In this document: positions 37,275 to 49,171 of the stretch, piece after piece
How positions within the stretch are numbered: the stretch's first letter is position 1
How the letters are laid out: each line of letters begins with the position of its first letter
DNA from: Telmatactis stephensoni
Lineage: Eukaryota > Cnidaria > Anthozoa > Actiniaria > Isophelliidae
NCBI GenBank assembly: GCA_029948255.1
Contig: JALIZF010001876.1
Coordinates: forward strand, 496,001 to 560,000
Direction: 5' to 3'
Length of the DNA stretch: 64,000 nucleotides
Notes under the pieces: model-generated
What the model was told of the DNA's origin: nothing
The model's input: only the letters and a program-made list of their open reading frames with translations
Databases searched by the model: none
Made by a program: the position numbers and the translations under genes

Positions 37275-37715
37275 GCCCCTAACCTTTGATTTAAAAATTT
37301 CAGTAACGGTTGTACTCCATGTAAACAGTTGACTGGTGCAATATTTCCTCATTTGAGCTCTATACTTGTACCTGACTTATCAAGGATTTATGCTAATTAG
37401 ATGACGTCAACTCAGGAACTTTGCAACATTTGTTTTACGCTTTAAAAGTGCGCTTGACACCGACATCCAATAAAACTCTCAAGAAATCCTTTATGTGCAA
37501 ACAAAATAAAACATTGATATGTTAAAAAGGTGTTTCAATTACACCAAAGCCTTTTTGTATACTAAATGGTTCCTGGGTATACGTCATCTAATTAGCATAT
37601 AGCACGTTTAAACCGCCGTAACTCACCAGCGCCATGCTCAAACCAAGAAATAATGTTCCAGTCATATGTACACAAAGTGTAGAATGGATATTATTAATTT
37701 GAAGCAAGGGGTTAG
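37275..37715. mobile_element. Worn foldback element, about 440 bp
   Basis: The inner arms are clear: atgctaattagatgacgt and acgtcatctaattagcat. The outer arms (cccctaaccttt and its worn counterpart near 37700, with gactggtgcaatatttc against its complement) are partly matched. Ends are approximate. Confidence 0.6.
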
Positions 37716-40480
37716 AATAATATAAGCATGGAAAAATGTAGTTTGATCGAATTTAAGATTTTATCCAAAATCCAAATCATGCGAACTCTGACTCTGACTG
37801 ACAGCCAAACAGTCGATCTGCTGGTGTTGGTCGATTTAGAAACTCAGAATACCGAAGAAATACCGCTATAATATATTATCTAAAGATCATATTTGATTAT
37901 TTGGTAGGTGTTAAAAGTGCTTTGAGATCAATGTTAATCATTTTGATCATAATTGACAGCAGCCATTTCAGCAATATCCAGCAGAATGTTTGAATGTTTG
38001 AGTTCGCATTATTTGAAAATTGAAGTAAAAATGTCAACGTAACAATTTCTTCTCGACTTTTCATTCTGAGAACATCATTTTCAAGATTGCATGACGAGTC
38101 GATCTTGTTGCACAGGAGCTACCGTTAATTGATGAGTGAGAAGGTCATTTAGACTCCGAGTTTGCGAATGATATTTTGTCAGGTCAATTCTTATTCTGAG
38201 AACTTCTTTGTCGCCCCTGAGGGCAACAGGATTCTTCTAGAAGTACCCATATTTTTAAGAAACCAAAACTGACAAAAAATTGGTTTCAAATGAGTTTGAC
38301 TACCTGTTTTTTTTTCAGTATATTTTTCATATACCACTTGATGTTAGATGATTAGCCAAAAGCAATATGGCGGTATGCCGCGGGGCTGAACAGGTGATTC
38401 CAAACATTGAAAAAGAAAAAAGACGTAATAAACTCCGCTCAGCGGTTAATTTAGAAATTAACCTTGACTCACTATCATAGAGGTTCTCCGTGCAGATATA
38501 TATTCATATATGCAAAAAAATACAAAGTTGAAAATTAGCTTTATCTTGACAAACTTTACCTACTTCAGACCTAGTTCCAGCCTTACGCGATGAACTTTGA
38601 TAAATACAATGGTTCATTGAATTTAGAACGAGAACAAGTGTATGTATTAATTAAAATCATTGGAATAGCTGGTATGTAGCTCACATAAACAAGTCAAGTT
38701 TGAGGTCATTTTTGAAAATCATTTTTAAAATGAAAAAAATTCCTCAATAAAGATTATTATTATTGTTGTTAAAAGCATAGTGTATATCCCTAGTCAGTTC
38801 ATTTGAAACACGTCAAGATTTTTGGTAATACCTACAGCCAATGTATAAAAGTACCTTTAGAAAACGATTCCTTTTCCTGAGTGTTAGTGGGACATGACGA
38901 GATGTCACTCGTCCTGATGCTCTCGTTTTGTCTCAGTGTTTGTCCTTAAGTGAAAAAACTGAAGGATCCTCGGAAGACTTAATATCAGAATTCATTTGCA
39001 TAATAATGGAACTTTCAAAAGTGGGAGTTTCTACCATGTAGAAGAACATCTATATCAAAATATCCTGTATTTAATTACGTGTGAGTAGCTAGGTGATATT
39101 AAGTGAAACGGAAATTCATGTGATTTGAAAAGCAAAATGGCATAGCATCGGGAGTAATTTCCAGTAAAGTGTTAAAATTGAAGATTAGAGTTTTAGCATT
39201 TCCTGGTATCTTTTAGGGTGTCAAAAGAGCCCATCGCTTATTATCTTGTTCTCAAATGGAAGAAATTTACCCAATAAAAGCATGTCGACGATCCAATTTT
39301 GTGCTCATAATAATAATGTTCATTAGCTTGTTATCACTAGTATCTCTTAGGAGTTAAAAAATCGTCCGGCCACGCCCTTTTAAAAAGACTTCCGGTATCT
39401 TTTAGGGGTATTTTTGAAAATTTCCAACGAGCATACCCGATCCTTTTACAATGGAGTCCCCCCCCCCCCCGGGGATATTTACAACAAAATTAATACTGTA
39501 CTGATTTTCATCGGACTGTGAAACTTGGAGGCTGTATGAGATTTGGAGGCTATGATTTTGTGTGCACTTTATTATGTGTGAAACTTACACACATCTTGGT
39601 GCACAATTTATATCGATCTAACTAAATCTACAACTACAGTTTTACATCTTATTGTAATGTCAATATCACTTGATGGTTAAAACGAAACCAAATCCATTTA
39701 GAGCGACTAAGCGATAAAATACCTCCCAAGTCGATATTGAGTACCCGATGGTACTTATCAATTTTTTTTATTTTGTGTACATGCAAACTAAAATGTACTC
39801 CAACAGTTTTTTTCCCTTGTATCCTCCTCGAAGTATCACTGTGTATCATTGTGTTGAACAGCTCAAGCGAGGAGCTGAAGCAAACTGCTATTATAAAACT
39901 CTAGTATAGCTAAAGCAGAGTAGAAAGATTTGTATATTGTTCCAAGTTAAGTTTCCTCTGGAACTCCAAGAGGTTCTTCCTTGTCACAGATTGCTTAGAA
40001 AGAGCATTCCATTAAGAAATTGTTCTTACAATGAAGGAGTTTTTAAACTGGTCGTTTTTTGATGAATATTGACAGAATTTCATTCTGTTTGATCTTCTTC
40101 TCTCGCGTCCTGAGAAGTTGTTTGGAAATTTAACAAAAAATGTTGGTAAATATGAGTCTATACCATTGTAATTTTTTTTTACTACAAATTAAAGAAGTAA
40201 TTTCTTGTGGCTTGAACGCGAGGGCGCGCTCAAATTAAATCAAAACAATGACGTAAATTGTTGCTATGGACTCTTATTTACCACAGTTCTCGACCAACCA
40301 GAAAGCGAGAAACTGATTGATTGAGGTAAAAACCAGTATTGATGAGTGCTACCTTAGACATTTGTAATTTTTGACCCCAACACTCTAAGATGGTATTTAC
40401 AGAGAACTGCACTTAAATGCTTAAATATTAAATTGAAAGTGGTTCTGACATGAAGACAAACTCCTGCTTAGTGTACCTTT
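37716..40480. other. Intergenic, no gene recognised
   Basis: A poly-C run of 12 lies at about 39459-39470, and the word ggtatctttta followed by ggg occurs twice (about 39208 and 39393), hinting at a worn repeat. Otherwise only chance frames. Confidence 0.4.
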
Positions 40481-40484
40481 ACAC

Positions 40485-40870
40485 GGGTGCTGTCGACACG
40501 AGCTGATTTCGTCACGGGACGATCGAGCGAGTAGTCCCGTAAAATGTCTTCATGTTGTGTCGGGTAGAAAAGAATCATCTGAAAATGAATTCTTGTCACA
40601 GTCTCTATGGAAACAGGAAAATCATGTAAAACCCGTCCTGTGACGGAACTCTGCCTAAGAAGAAATCACCCATGTAAACTCAGCCACAAGTGCGCACACC
40701 TTTCTTCGAATATACTTATGGGACAGACCATTTGATTAATAATGACGTTCCCGTGAAGGAACTCAGCCTGAGACAAAATTATACGCACGTACGTAAGTTT
40801 CGAATAACCTAAAGGGACCAGACCATTTGATTAATGATGGCAGTCTGCGTCAAATTTCGAGCAAGCTCTT
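40485..40870. mobile_element. Possible worn MITE pair
   Basis: ctttacacgggtgctgtcga near the left faces catgtaaactcagcc at about 40685. The word gaccatttgattaat recurs at 40736 and 40846. Boundaries are uncertain. Confidence 0.35.
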
Positions 40871-41520
40871 GATCTCTCAAAATGTCCCACAACATCAACT
40901 ACTGTTTATCCACTGTGAATATATCAAATTGACAAGAAAGCGGCAGTTATTCACAACAGTGTGTGACCGGATCCGCTCGTTGACGTAAATAAACAATTTA
41001 TTATAAAGCTAGAATAGGCATAAATAGTAACTAAATATGATATGAATTAAAGTTAGTAAATATAATTTCTACTAAATACAGTCTTTTAAAAATTAGTGTT
41101 CTTAGAGAGTTTTTTTTACAATTCTTTACTTCTTTACTTCCCTGGTTTACGTGTTTTCCTTCTTGCGAAGTTTTTTTAGCTTTTCCTGTACAGTATTGTT
41201 TTATTTTCGTCAGACCTTTGTCTTCACTTGGTTATCGAAGCAGTTTCGTTACTTTGCCTCCACTCTAGTTCTGTTGTCCTCGGACTTCTTCCTTGGAAGA
41301 GTGGGCTTTTCGTCTTTCTGCGTTAATTCTTTTGGGTGTTAATTCACTTCTTACTTCAACAAGTTGTGTACTATGTCCTGTAAATCTGAGTGCTTTACTG
41401 ACGCTACATAGCTAGTTGGAGGGTTTTCCAACTTGTCCAACTGTTCTTCGTTTGCTAGTTATTTTCGACTCCTTATAGACGCTTGGAGTCCTTGAGTGTC
41501 TGTGCAGAACTGACACAGTT

Positions 41521-41694
41521 CGAGCGATAGGCGATAGGTCATTCCAAGACCGCAAAGCACTATTGATTTCTAATTGATTTACATATGAATAGGCAGATGG
41601 AAGAGTGTAAAGAAAGATTTAGGATGGCTTAATTAAGAAATCAATAGTGCTTTGCGGTCTTGGAATGACCTATTACCTATCGCCTATTGCTCTT
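41521..41694. mobile_element. Foldback MITE, about 174 bp
   Basis: cgataggtcattccaagacc, then gcaaagcactattgatttc, is mirrored by gaaatcaatagtgctttgc, then ggtcttggaatgacctatt. The outermost bases (gagcgataggcg and cgcctattgctc) also pair. Confidence 0.9.
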
Positions 41695-41762
41695 AGCGGT
41701 GACAACCTTTTTTGAAATAGGTGTATACAAAATACAATGCAATAACATAACATACAAACGTG

Positions 41763-42468
41763 CTTAAGGTGACTTGAAGTAGTTGTTTTCAGACCGCACC
41801 GCACATTTTCATTTGGCGCAATGGACAACTTAATGCCACCAATGGACTTGGTTTCTACACCAAACATGAGGATAAGATTGAAGTTGACCCAAACGCCAGC
41901 TCAAAACGTGCATTGAGACAACCATTCGACTCGCTAATTAGCATATTGCATATTGTCTCACAAGAGACTTGGAAAGAAAAAAATATATCTTGACATCGAT
42001 GAAGAGTTGAAATTGGGCTTTTTCACGTAAGGTAAGTGTATATTTTAGCAATATTTCCACAGTGTTCTCGTGGTGTTTTGCGTACTTCGAGTATATTTTT
42101 TACGCTGTCGTGATATCCAAGAATAGAAATACAGCATCTGTGGAAACTTTGGTGATTTAAAAAAAATCAAACAGATTAAATCTCTTAAAATCACTTTGAA
42201 ATGTTGTGCATTTGTCTAAATTTTTCTATGCAGTTTTCCGCTTGTCATCAATTTTGCGAGATATTAGAGGAAAACCATTTTTGACGATGTTCGATTTTCG
42301 CTATTTTAAAAACGTTGATCGATTTAATTATAACACTATTTAGAACTTCAATCTTATCCTCATGTTTGGTGTAGAAACCAAGTCCATTGGTGCGCATTAA
42401 GTTGTCCATTGCGCCAAATGAAAATGTGCGGTGCGGTCTCAAAAAATACTTCTTCGAGTCACCTTAAG
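41763..42468. mobile_element. Foldback element, 706 bp, 3' of receptor A3
   Basis: cttaaggtgact mirrors agtcaccttaag at the ends. Arms of about 130 bp follow: gcacattttcatttggcgca, then atggacaacttaatg, then tttctacaccaaacatgag with their complements. The right end lies 113 bp beyond the stop codon of the receptor at 42582-43520. Confidence 0.9.
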
Positions 42469-42581
42469 ACTAACAATAATGGTTAATTATGATCTATTGA
42501 ACAATAAAATAACTTAGACAAAATGCAAAACTGTCACAGTATGAGAATACAATGCGAATGTCTACGTCAATATTCATGATA

Positions 42582-43520
42582 CTAATCAATAGTCAATATT
42601 TCCACCTCATTCGACCGTCGACAAAGTATACGACTCATGCATCTTCTAAACCTTACGTCTTGCACAGCGTACACAAATGGATTAACACTGGAGTTTAATA
42701 AAATTAACACGTGTGTTATACGAAAGAAGACAGGAGAGACGCTGGTTAAAGTCTCTACTGCTGTTGAATGCTCTGGTATGTATGATATAATGAAGTAATA
42801 TAGTAGGTTAGGCATCCAGCATGCAAATAGGATTATCGTGACTGTCACGGCAGCTTTCGTGACTCTCTCGCGTGACTTGTGTAATGAGCGCTGAGAGACA
42901 TCGTTTATTTTGTGTCTTGAGCACCAGAGCGTCCTTATCACTTTACCGTAGAGAACTATCATGATTAGAGAAGGCAGACAGCCAACAATAAACAACCAAA
43001 CTGCAGCATCGAATTTAGCTTCCCAATTCATCCTCCACAGGAAGTCACATGACTTTATCACGGGGTTATAACCTACCACTACAAATTCGATCAGACATAC
43101 TAAACAAGCCAGCATCCAGCACACAATTACAGTAATTTTGATCTTCTTGTTTGACAATCTCGGGACGTATGGCCGTATAACAGCGTTATATCTCTCCCAC
43201 GCTATAGCAAGCAGCGTAAATACGCTGGCGCTTGAGGCTACCCAAGCTACAAGTGAGTAGGTTAGACTTTTACAAAGAACATCGCCAAGGGCTCCACTAG
43301 GATGGTCATAGAGTCCAGAGAACAAATGACGAGGAATGAAAAATAGTCCACCGAGAATGTCACAGACGGCTAAGTTGACAAGGAGATAGTTCATGGGTGT
43401 CTTCATGGATTGAAAGCGTCTTACCACCCAACAAACCAAACCATTTCCTGCAAAGTTAACAGCTATCAGAAGGGCGAAAACGATCTTGAAAATGTTCTCA
43501 GATTCTTGGGATAATGCCAT
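42582..43520 (-). CDS. Class A GPCR, subfamily A copy 3, single exon
   Basis: A 312-residue receptor starting MALSQESENIF, collinear with A1 and A2. D54, C83, ERY, the second-loop Cys (KSCDF), CWMP and NPFVY are all present. The first extracellular loop reads YDHPSGALGD, a mixture of the A and B signatures. The leader before ATGG keeps the shared tttactaa and caag words. A segment from about 43329 to 43480 (TM1-TM2) is almost base-for-base the same as in A2, whereas TM3-TM5 is much more diverged. The tail is short (CRRSNEVEILTID). Ligand unknown. Confidence 0.93.
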   Translation of the reverse strand: MALSQESENIFKIVFALLIAVNFAGNGLVCWVVRRFQSMKTPMNYLLVNLAVCDILGGLFFIPRHLFSGLYDHPSGALGDVLCKSLTYSLVAWVASSASVFTLLAIAWERYNAVIRPYVPRLSNKKIKITVIVCWMLACLVCLIEFVVVGYNPVIKSCDFLWRMNWEAKFDAAVWLFIVGCLPSLIMIVLYGKVIRTLWCSRHKINDVSQRSLHKSRERVTKAAVTVTIILFACWMPNLLYYFIISYIPEHSTAVETLTSVSPVFFRITHVLILLNSSVNPFVYAVQDVRFRRCMSRILCRRSNEVEILTID

Positions 43521-45786
43521 CTTGCTATTAGTAAACGATTTTATCTTTCGAGCGGTTTGTTGTTTTTGGATAAAATATCTATAGTTTTAAAACACTTGTG
43601 TATTCGTTTGCTTTGATTGACCTTGACGTGAGTGACTGCAGTGGCTGGAAGTTCAGTCCTTTTCCTCTAGCTCTGTGTACGCACTAGATAAGCACGCTAA
43701 CTTAATTAGCTAGTGGCATTCCTGAATTTATAACTTTATAGTGAACATCACCTGCAAAAAAGTATATCAATTAGTGCATCGCGCAGAATGGCAAGACATA
43801 TTTACTTTTGAATCTCATTAAAGATTCTGTTTTTAAGTTTGGGAACTTTTGAATTTACATGAAAAAGCCGTTAGTATGAAATGACTGTAGCAATTCACAA
43901 AATAGGTCATTTACACGTCTAAGATTGCAGAATACGTCTTGGTAACGCGTACAGTCATATTCGCATTCAGCATGAAAAATCAGTTTAGAATAGTTATGTT
44001 ACCAGCCTCTACTCGAAAATGCCTCCAGGTATCTGATTTTTCGAAAATGCGCCTAGTCTATATTATTTCCTTAGGTTTAAAACAAGGTAAATAATTTTGA
44101 TATCATAGACTTGAGATATTCCTATATATTAATACTGGCAGTATCAAGTTTTGGGTGTGGCAGTACATGTCAAATGAATACAACATCAGACCAAATAGGA
44201 CGGGTTGATGGTGATAGTGTGGAAGAAAGTAGTTCTTTTCATTAATTGTAAATTTAGTTAAACCATTAACATAAAACTGCAAGTATGGGAAATAGGGTGG
44301 GGCACTATAGCTAATTAAGTAGAAGGAACAGTACTTGTAAAGAATTATCACATTTCATGGAACACCTTTTTAATGTAACAATCTTATTTAATTTTAAGTT
44401 AAAATCAATTGCACTGGTGTAAAACTGAAAGTATTGGTTTTTGGGTGTGGCGCTACATCAGAAATTAGTCAGCATGTTGCCTTCTATCATCATGCCAATT
44501 TTCATGCTTGTAGCAAAAAACTGAACAATTCTGCACGATATTCCTGCACTAAAATAAGACACTTCACGCTTTTTTGTGCCATTTTGATTTTTGGGCAAAC
44601 GGAGCAAAATATATAGAAATCTGAATTATTTTGACTTCCCGTAACTCCGCTAGATTTTGTTCGATTTTCAAAATCTTACATAATTTGGAAATATGTTTTC
44701 TTTGTTATTTATGATCCTAATGCGACGAATACTGGAAAGCTACAAATAGAGAAAATAAGAATTTTGTTTTCAAAATAAAATGTTGTGAATATGCCTTCAA
44801 ATAAGCTCAAAATTACAAGATCCATCTGTGAAAATATGATTGACTTGTAAAAGGTAGTTAAAATTCTTACATTGGTTTTGTTATAACTTGTATGCATGTC
44901 TGGTCAAATTGTTAAACCTACCTTAAACTCCTTGGTTCATTTTATAAACGTATCCCCTCTTTCTTAGCTAATGATGTAGAGAGAGCAGGTTACTGTGAAC
45001 ACCTCGACAGACAAAAGATCACTATGTCGAGATGCTAGTGATTAAAACGTTATTACTGTAACTCAGAGTCGAGCACCTGCAGGTTTCGGTAAGTAATTGT
45101 CAACAAAGAAAATATTACCAGTAAAAAAATGATGTCGTCTTCCCGGCCTTGTGTAATTACAGAATAATTTCATGGTAAAATCACGAAATAATTTCACGGT
45201 AAAATTGCATAACAATTCCCACCATAATATCTGAGGTTCACTTCATTATTAGAGTTTGAGAACCCCGTTTTGGGGTTATGTTCGATTGATACGTAAGTAG
45301 TTTGTTTTGTTTTGTGTATTTTTTTTCATAATCGTCGGCATGACTATTATTCCTAAAAAACGGACAACAGTTCTGAGAATTAAAACATCTTAAAGCCAAG
45401 CATGAAAATAAGCGCGCCCGAAAATGAACCTAAAACAAAATTTTCTACAAATGACCAATAATCATATTGCATCTTATTGACAACGTTAATTATACCTTCC
45501 AGACATTATTTTCGTAATACTACGATCACAGCATGTGTGAATTCAATTAATACTTCTTGTAATGTTCATTTAATTCCTCTATCATGCTGGGAATTGAATG
45601 GGAATAGGAATTAAATGGGAATTAAATGCATGGTCAACCCCCTTCCCCTCACTGGGAAAAAGGACGGGCCAGGGCTGCTACCTCTATTGAACTATAGAAT
45701 GCTTCGCTTAATAGGAACGCCTTTTTTCAGCTTTATAAAATATAGTAATTTTACATCTTGAAGTATAAAGAAAAGAAGAGGGAACT
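43521..45786. other. Intergenic, no gene recognised
   Basis: A loosely repeated word, ttttgggtgtggc followed by acat, occurs at about 44152 and 44441 with similar surroundings, suggesting a worn duplication. No other structure seen. Confidence 0.4.
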
Positions 45787-45960
45787 TTTACGCGCACGCG
45801 AATATAAACCGTTTCTCCTCCGATCCGGCAATCATCAAATTTCGTTGTTTGAGTGCGCGTTGGTATCAACTTCCTGTTACTAAAACTAACCTTGGGCGTC
45901 AAGCACACCGCGCAGACATCAATACCAGTTTCCCTTTCTTCAGTATGATGGTCTCTTGAT
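45787..45960 (-). mobile_element. Half copy of MITE family M3 (right half)
   Basis: Ends gtatgatggtctcttgat; its complement matches the start of the 25.2- and 34.3-kb copies and continues through caacttcctgttactaaa and ccgcgcagacatcaatacc. There is no opposing arm. Confidence 0.75.
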
Positions 45961-46409
45961 TGACCTTTATTCACTTTATTTTGATTTTAAGTTGCTCGAT
46001 GTTAAGTTAGAGCAGTACCAGGATTTTCTATGGAAGGTTTGTCTTTTCTCTTAAAAACTAATGGAATATGAAAGGGTAAAGTCAGGTATCCCTGTGGTTT
46101 AATTTTGTTCCATTGGTTTTTAATTTTTCTGAAGGTAGTTTTATGCGATTCCTTACAAAGTCCCTCTCGTAACACTGGTGGAGACCCGGGTGGGGCTTAG
46201 GGTTTATGGTGGGTAAGTTCTGTACAATTTTTGGTTAGTTTTAGAGATGTTAATAGGAAAACAATGCCCTAACAAATATAAACCAGTGGAAAATCTCAAA
46301 CCGCAACATCTCCATTACCTCTAAAACCTTCCGGCAAGCTATATGTGTTTCCAACGTTTTTCTTGTGTAGAAGCTGAGATGTTTTATTAGACTGTACGTG
46401 TGCTCAAGG

Positions 46410-46981
46410 CATTTTAATAAACCTCCTTCGCTTGCTTCAATGTTTTCCCAATACAGTCCTCTTGGGGAATAAGATTCTTTGTTCAAGGTGAATATTCTTT
46501 CGTGTCTACACAGGGAGCCCACAGCTACTGGTAGCAACGGTAGATTCATCTAATTGATTTTTTTGAGTTAATTGGATTACATTAGGAGCAGCCATTTGGT
46601 CTCTTGTACTTGTTACGTTACTTAGTTTCTCGAATTTCAGCGGCTTATTGGATTAGCGTTACGTAAACAGCTGATAGCAAATTCAAATTTGAATTCCGAC
46701 CAATCCGGTAACCGCTCTTAAGGCTAATCCAATAAGACGCTGAAATTCGAGAAACTAAGTAACGTATCACAAGAGACCAAACGGCCGCTCCTACTCGAGT
46801 ATATTAAGGCCCGGAATGTCATCCAATTAACCCAAAAAAATCAATTAGCTGAATCTACCAGCAGCTGTGGGCTCCCTGTGGTGTCTACCTAATTAAAGGA
46901 TGACAAACAAAATGCAGTTTCTAAGAGGACTGCATGTATTGGGAAAACTTTGAGGCAATCGAAGGAGGTCTATTAAGAGGA
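46410..46981. mobile_element. Long inverted repeat, about 570 bp
   Basis: Outer arms: aacctccttcgcttgcttca and ttttcccaatacagtcctct, mirrored near 46920-46975. Inner arms: acagggagcccacagct with agctgtgggctccctgt; aattgatttttttgagttaa with its counterpart; cgaatttcagcg and ggattag with their complements at the centre. No coding frame. Confidence 0.85.
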
Positions 46982-47313
46982 GATTTTCTTCATTATTGAG
47001 CAACAAGGACCAAAAGAGCCAAAAACTAGCCCTTCTTGTAAATTTTATTGCAAATTTTCCCTTTGGATTAACACTCAAATTTTATTTTCAGTTTAAGAAT
47101 TGTACAAAGTTATTATCCTGCATTCTATTTAAATTTAGCAACTTCCAAGCGGAATGTAAAGAATACTAGTATGATGAATTGGCTACTGGAAGCCTAAACC
47201 TTAGTTTTGGATTCAAATTTTCACTTTCGATTAACACTTTATTTCGACTCTTTTCAACCAAAACCAACTACAAACATCCTAAACTTTCTAAAAGCCTTTG
47301 CTTTAACTTTGTA

Positions 47314-47454
47314 CAATAGAGGGATTTCATGGCAGCCATGTTTGTAGGCAGGTACAAGAGAAAGTTTTTGAATTAGAAAAGATTTCATTTCTCTTGGGAA
47401 AAAAGCTCTATTATTTTGACCACAAACATGGCTGCCGTGAAATCCCTCTATAGT
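47314..47454. mobile_element. Foldback MITE, family M1, second copy
   Basis: caatagagggatttcatggc and its opposing tgccgtgaaatccctctat frame the same interior (gagaaagtttttgaatt, tttctcttgggaa) as the 14.7-kb copy. Confidence 0.9.
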
Positions 47455-48007
47455 AACTAAGACTGACAGGGTTTTGGTGCTCAATACTTGAATATGAAAA
47501 AACCCTGCATTTTTTTCTAACAGCGAAGTGTCTTAATGCCTACTTTTCCGATTGTCAGCCGATAAATTTCCAAAATAAGATGACAGCTAATAACACACTG
47601 AAGCAAAACAACAGGCAGTTGTTGCAAGCTAGTCATAGTCTTTTTAATTTATTTACTTTTAATGATTATGTCAACGATATTTACTACAAGATTCACCAGT
47701 ATGTCATGTTCTGTCTGGTGTATTAACTCTATATCCATATATGGACAATTTAACCTATTTGGAAGTCAACATATAATTGTTTTTGTTGATTCTCATATTT
47801 AGAGCCTTGACTATCTAAACTAAACTTGCAGATATTGTAATGATGCAGCACAGTACATTGTCCACCATGCTGAAAATGGCTTAGAAACCTCGCATTTCGA
47901 TAAACAGGAGACCCCATAGTACAAAACACAGGAAGCCCGCGAACGACAATGCGTTTGACATGCACGGTTAATTAAAGGTTTTAATCTCCACTGATTGGCT
48001 CTAATCA

Positions 48008-48419
48008 GGGCCCGGTTGTTTGAAGGTCGATTGACGCTAAGCCAGGATTAAATCTAAAGACAACCATTGATTATAATTTGAGAAACTTGAAGAAACAATA
48101 CGTCGTAGAACTGGAATTCTTTAATGTGTGAATTTTCGACTAGCCAATACTAGTCTTCATCAGGCTTAAAAGGATTACAATTGGAATAACCCAGGATTAA
48201 ATCTAAAGAAAACCATTCATTTTAACCCAGGATTAAATCTAAAGAAAACCATTCATTTTAACCCAGGATTAAATCTAAAGAAAACCATTCATTTTAACCC
48301 AGGATTAAATCTAAAGAAAACCATTCATTTTAACCCAGGATTGAATCTAAAGAAAACCATTCATTTTAACCTAGGATTAGCGATAATCGCCCTTCGAACA
48401 ACCGGGCCCAGGATTTCAG
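48008..48419. mobile_element. MITE, family M4, with internal 36-bp tandem repeat, 412 bp
   Basis: Ends gggcccggttgtttgaagg and cccttcgaacaaccgggccc are inverted repeats. The interior has a stretch of different character at about 48080-48180, then the tandem block at 48188-48367. Relatives: 54843-54987, and the outer ends of 61054-62273. Confidence 0.85.
48188..48367. repeat. 36-bp tandem repeat, five units
   Basis: Units begin aacccaggattaaatctaaa at 48188, 48224, 48260, 48296 and 48332 and end ccattcatttt. Only the last differs (gattgaatc). The units abut with no spacers, and a related single unit lies earlier at about 48040. Confidence 0.97.
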
Positions 48420-48941
48420 GGACTCGAAGCAAAACCACCGATTTTCCGAGACGATACTAAACAGAGTGTTTCCAAACGACTGATCTTAAATGATCACGGA
48501 ACAAGAGATTCAAGGCGAGGCTGGGGTTTTCTAAATATATGGATTTGAAACCAAGCCTGACCTTCCGAGGTGTGTTTCACACAGTAGTAAATAATCCCAG
48601 TCTAACAATCTTAAAATCGAGCCTTTTATGGAAGACGACGAATCACACAATTGACGTGTGACGTGTCCAACATCCGGGCACGTAGCGTGTCAAAGTTGAT
48701 TTTGGCACGCCTGGTTTTCTGTCTCTTCGATTACTGAGAAAGCATTTACCTTTTAGGAGGGGAAAGGCTTGGATACTTTAATCCTTTAATAACAAAATAG
48801 GTTTATTTTCCTTATTGAACAAAGAGGTTGTAGTACTTTATATTTGTGTCCTGAGTTCACTAGTTAAAGTGCACAACAATGTTTTAGATACTTCGTTTTT
48901 TTCCCTTGAAAAATTAATCAGCATATAATAAGTAATACTAA

Positions 48942-49171
48942 TAGACGACTTTCAAAAATGGCGGGCTCATTGTTTACGAGAACGAGGCCAGAAAGGCTTC
49001 CAAATCATCATGGCATCAAATGAGTCTACGTACATCCTGTAAAATGCACAGAAAATAGGTATTTTAAAAGGAAGAGGAACACATCATCTTTGATAGCAAT
49101 AGAAGTGTCTGGTAACAAGACCTTTGTGGCCTCGTTCTCATGTACTAGGCCGCCTTTTGGAAAGTCAACTA
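48942..49171. mobile_element. MITE, about 230 bp, possible TA target
   Basis: tagacgactttcaaaaatgg faces ccttttggaaagtcaacta, and gagaacgaggcca faces tggcctcgttctc further in. Flanking bases on both sides include ta, compatible with a TA target duplication. No coding frame. Confidence 0.75.

Noticed and set aside
39459..39470. Poly-C run as an assembly join
   Set aside because: Flanks on both sides are ordinary unique sequence; a homopolymer alone is not evidence for a misjoin.
48188..48367. Regular 36-bp repeats resembling a CRISPR array
   Set aside because: Units abut directly with no spacers, lie inside a transposon and the genome is eukaryotic.
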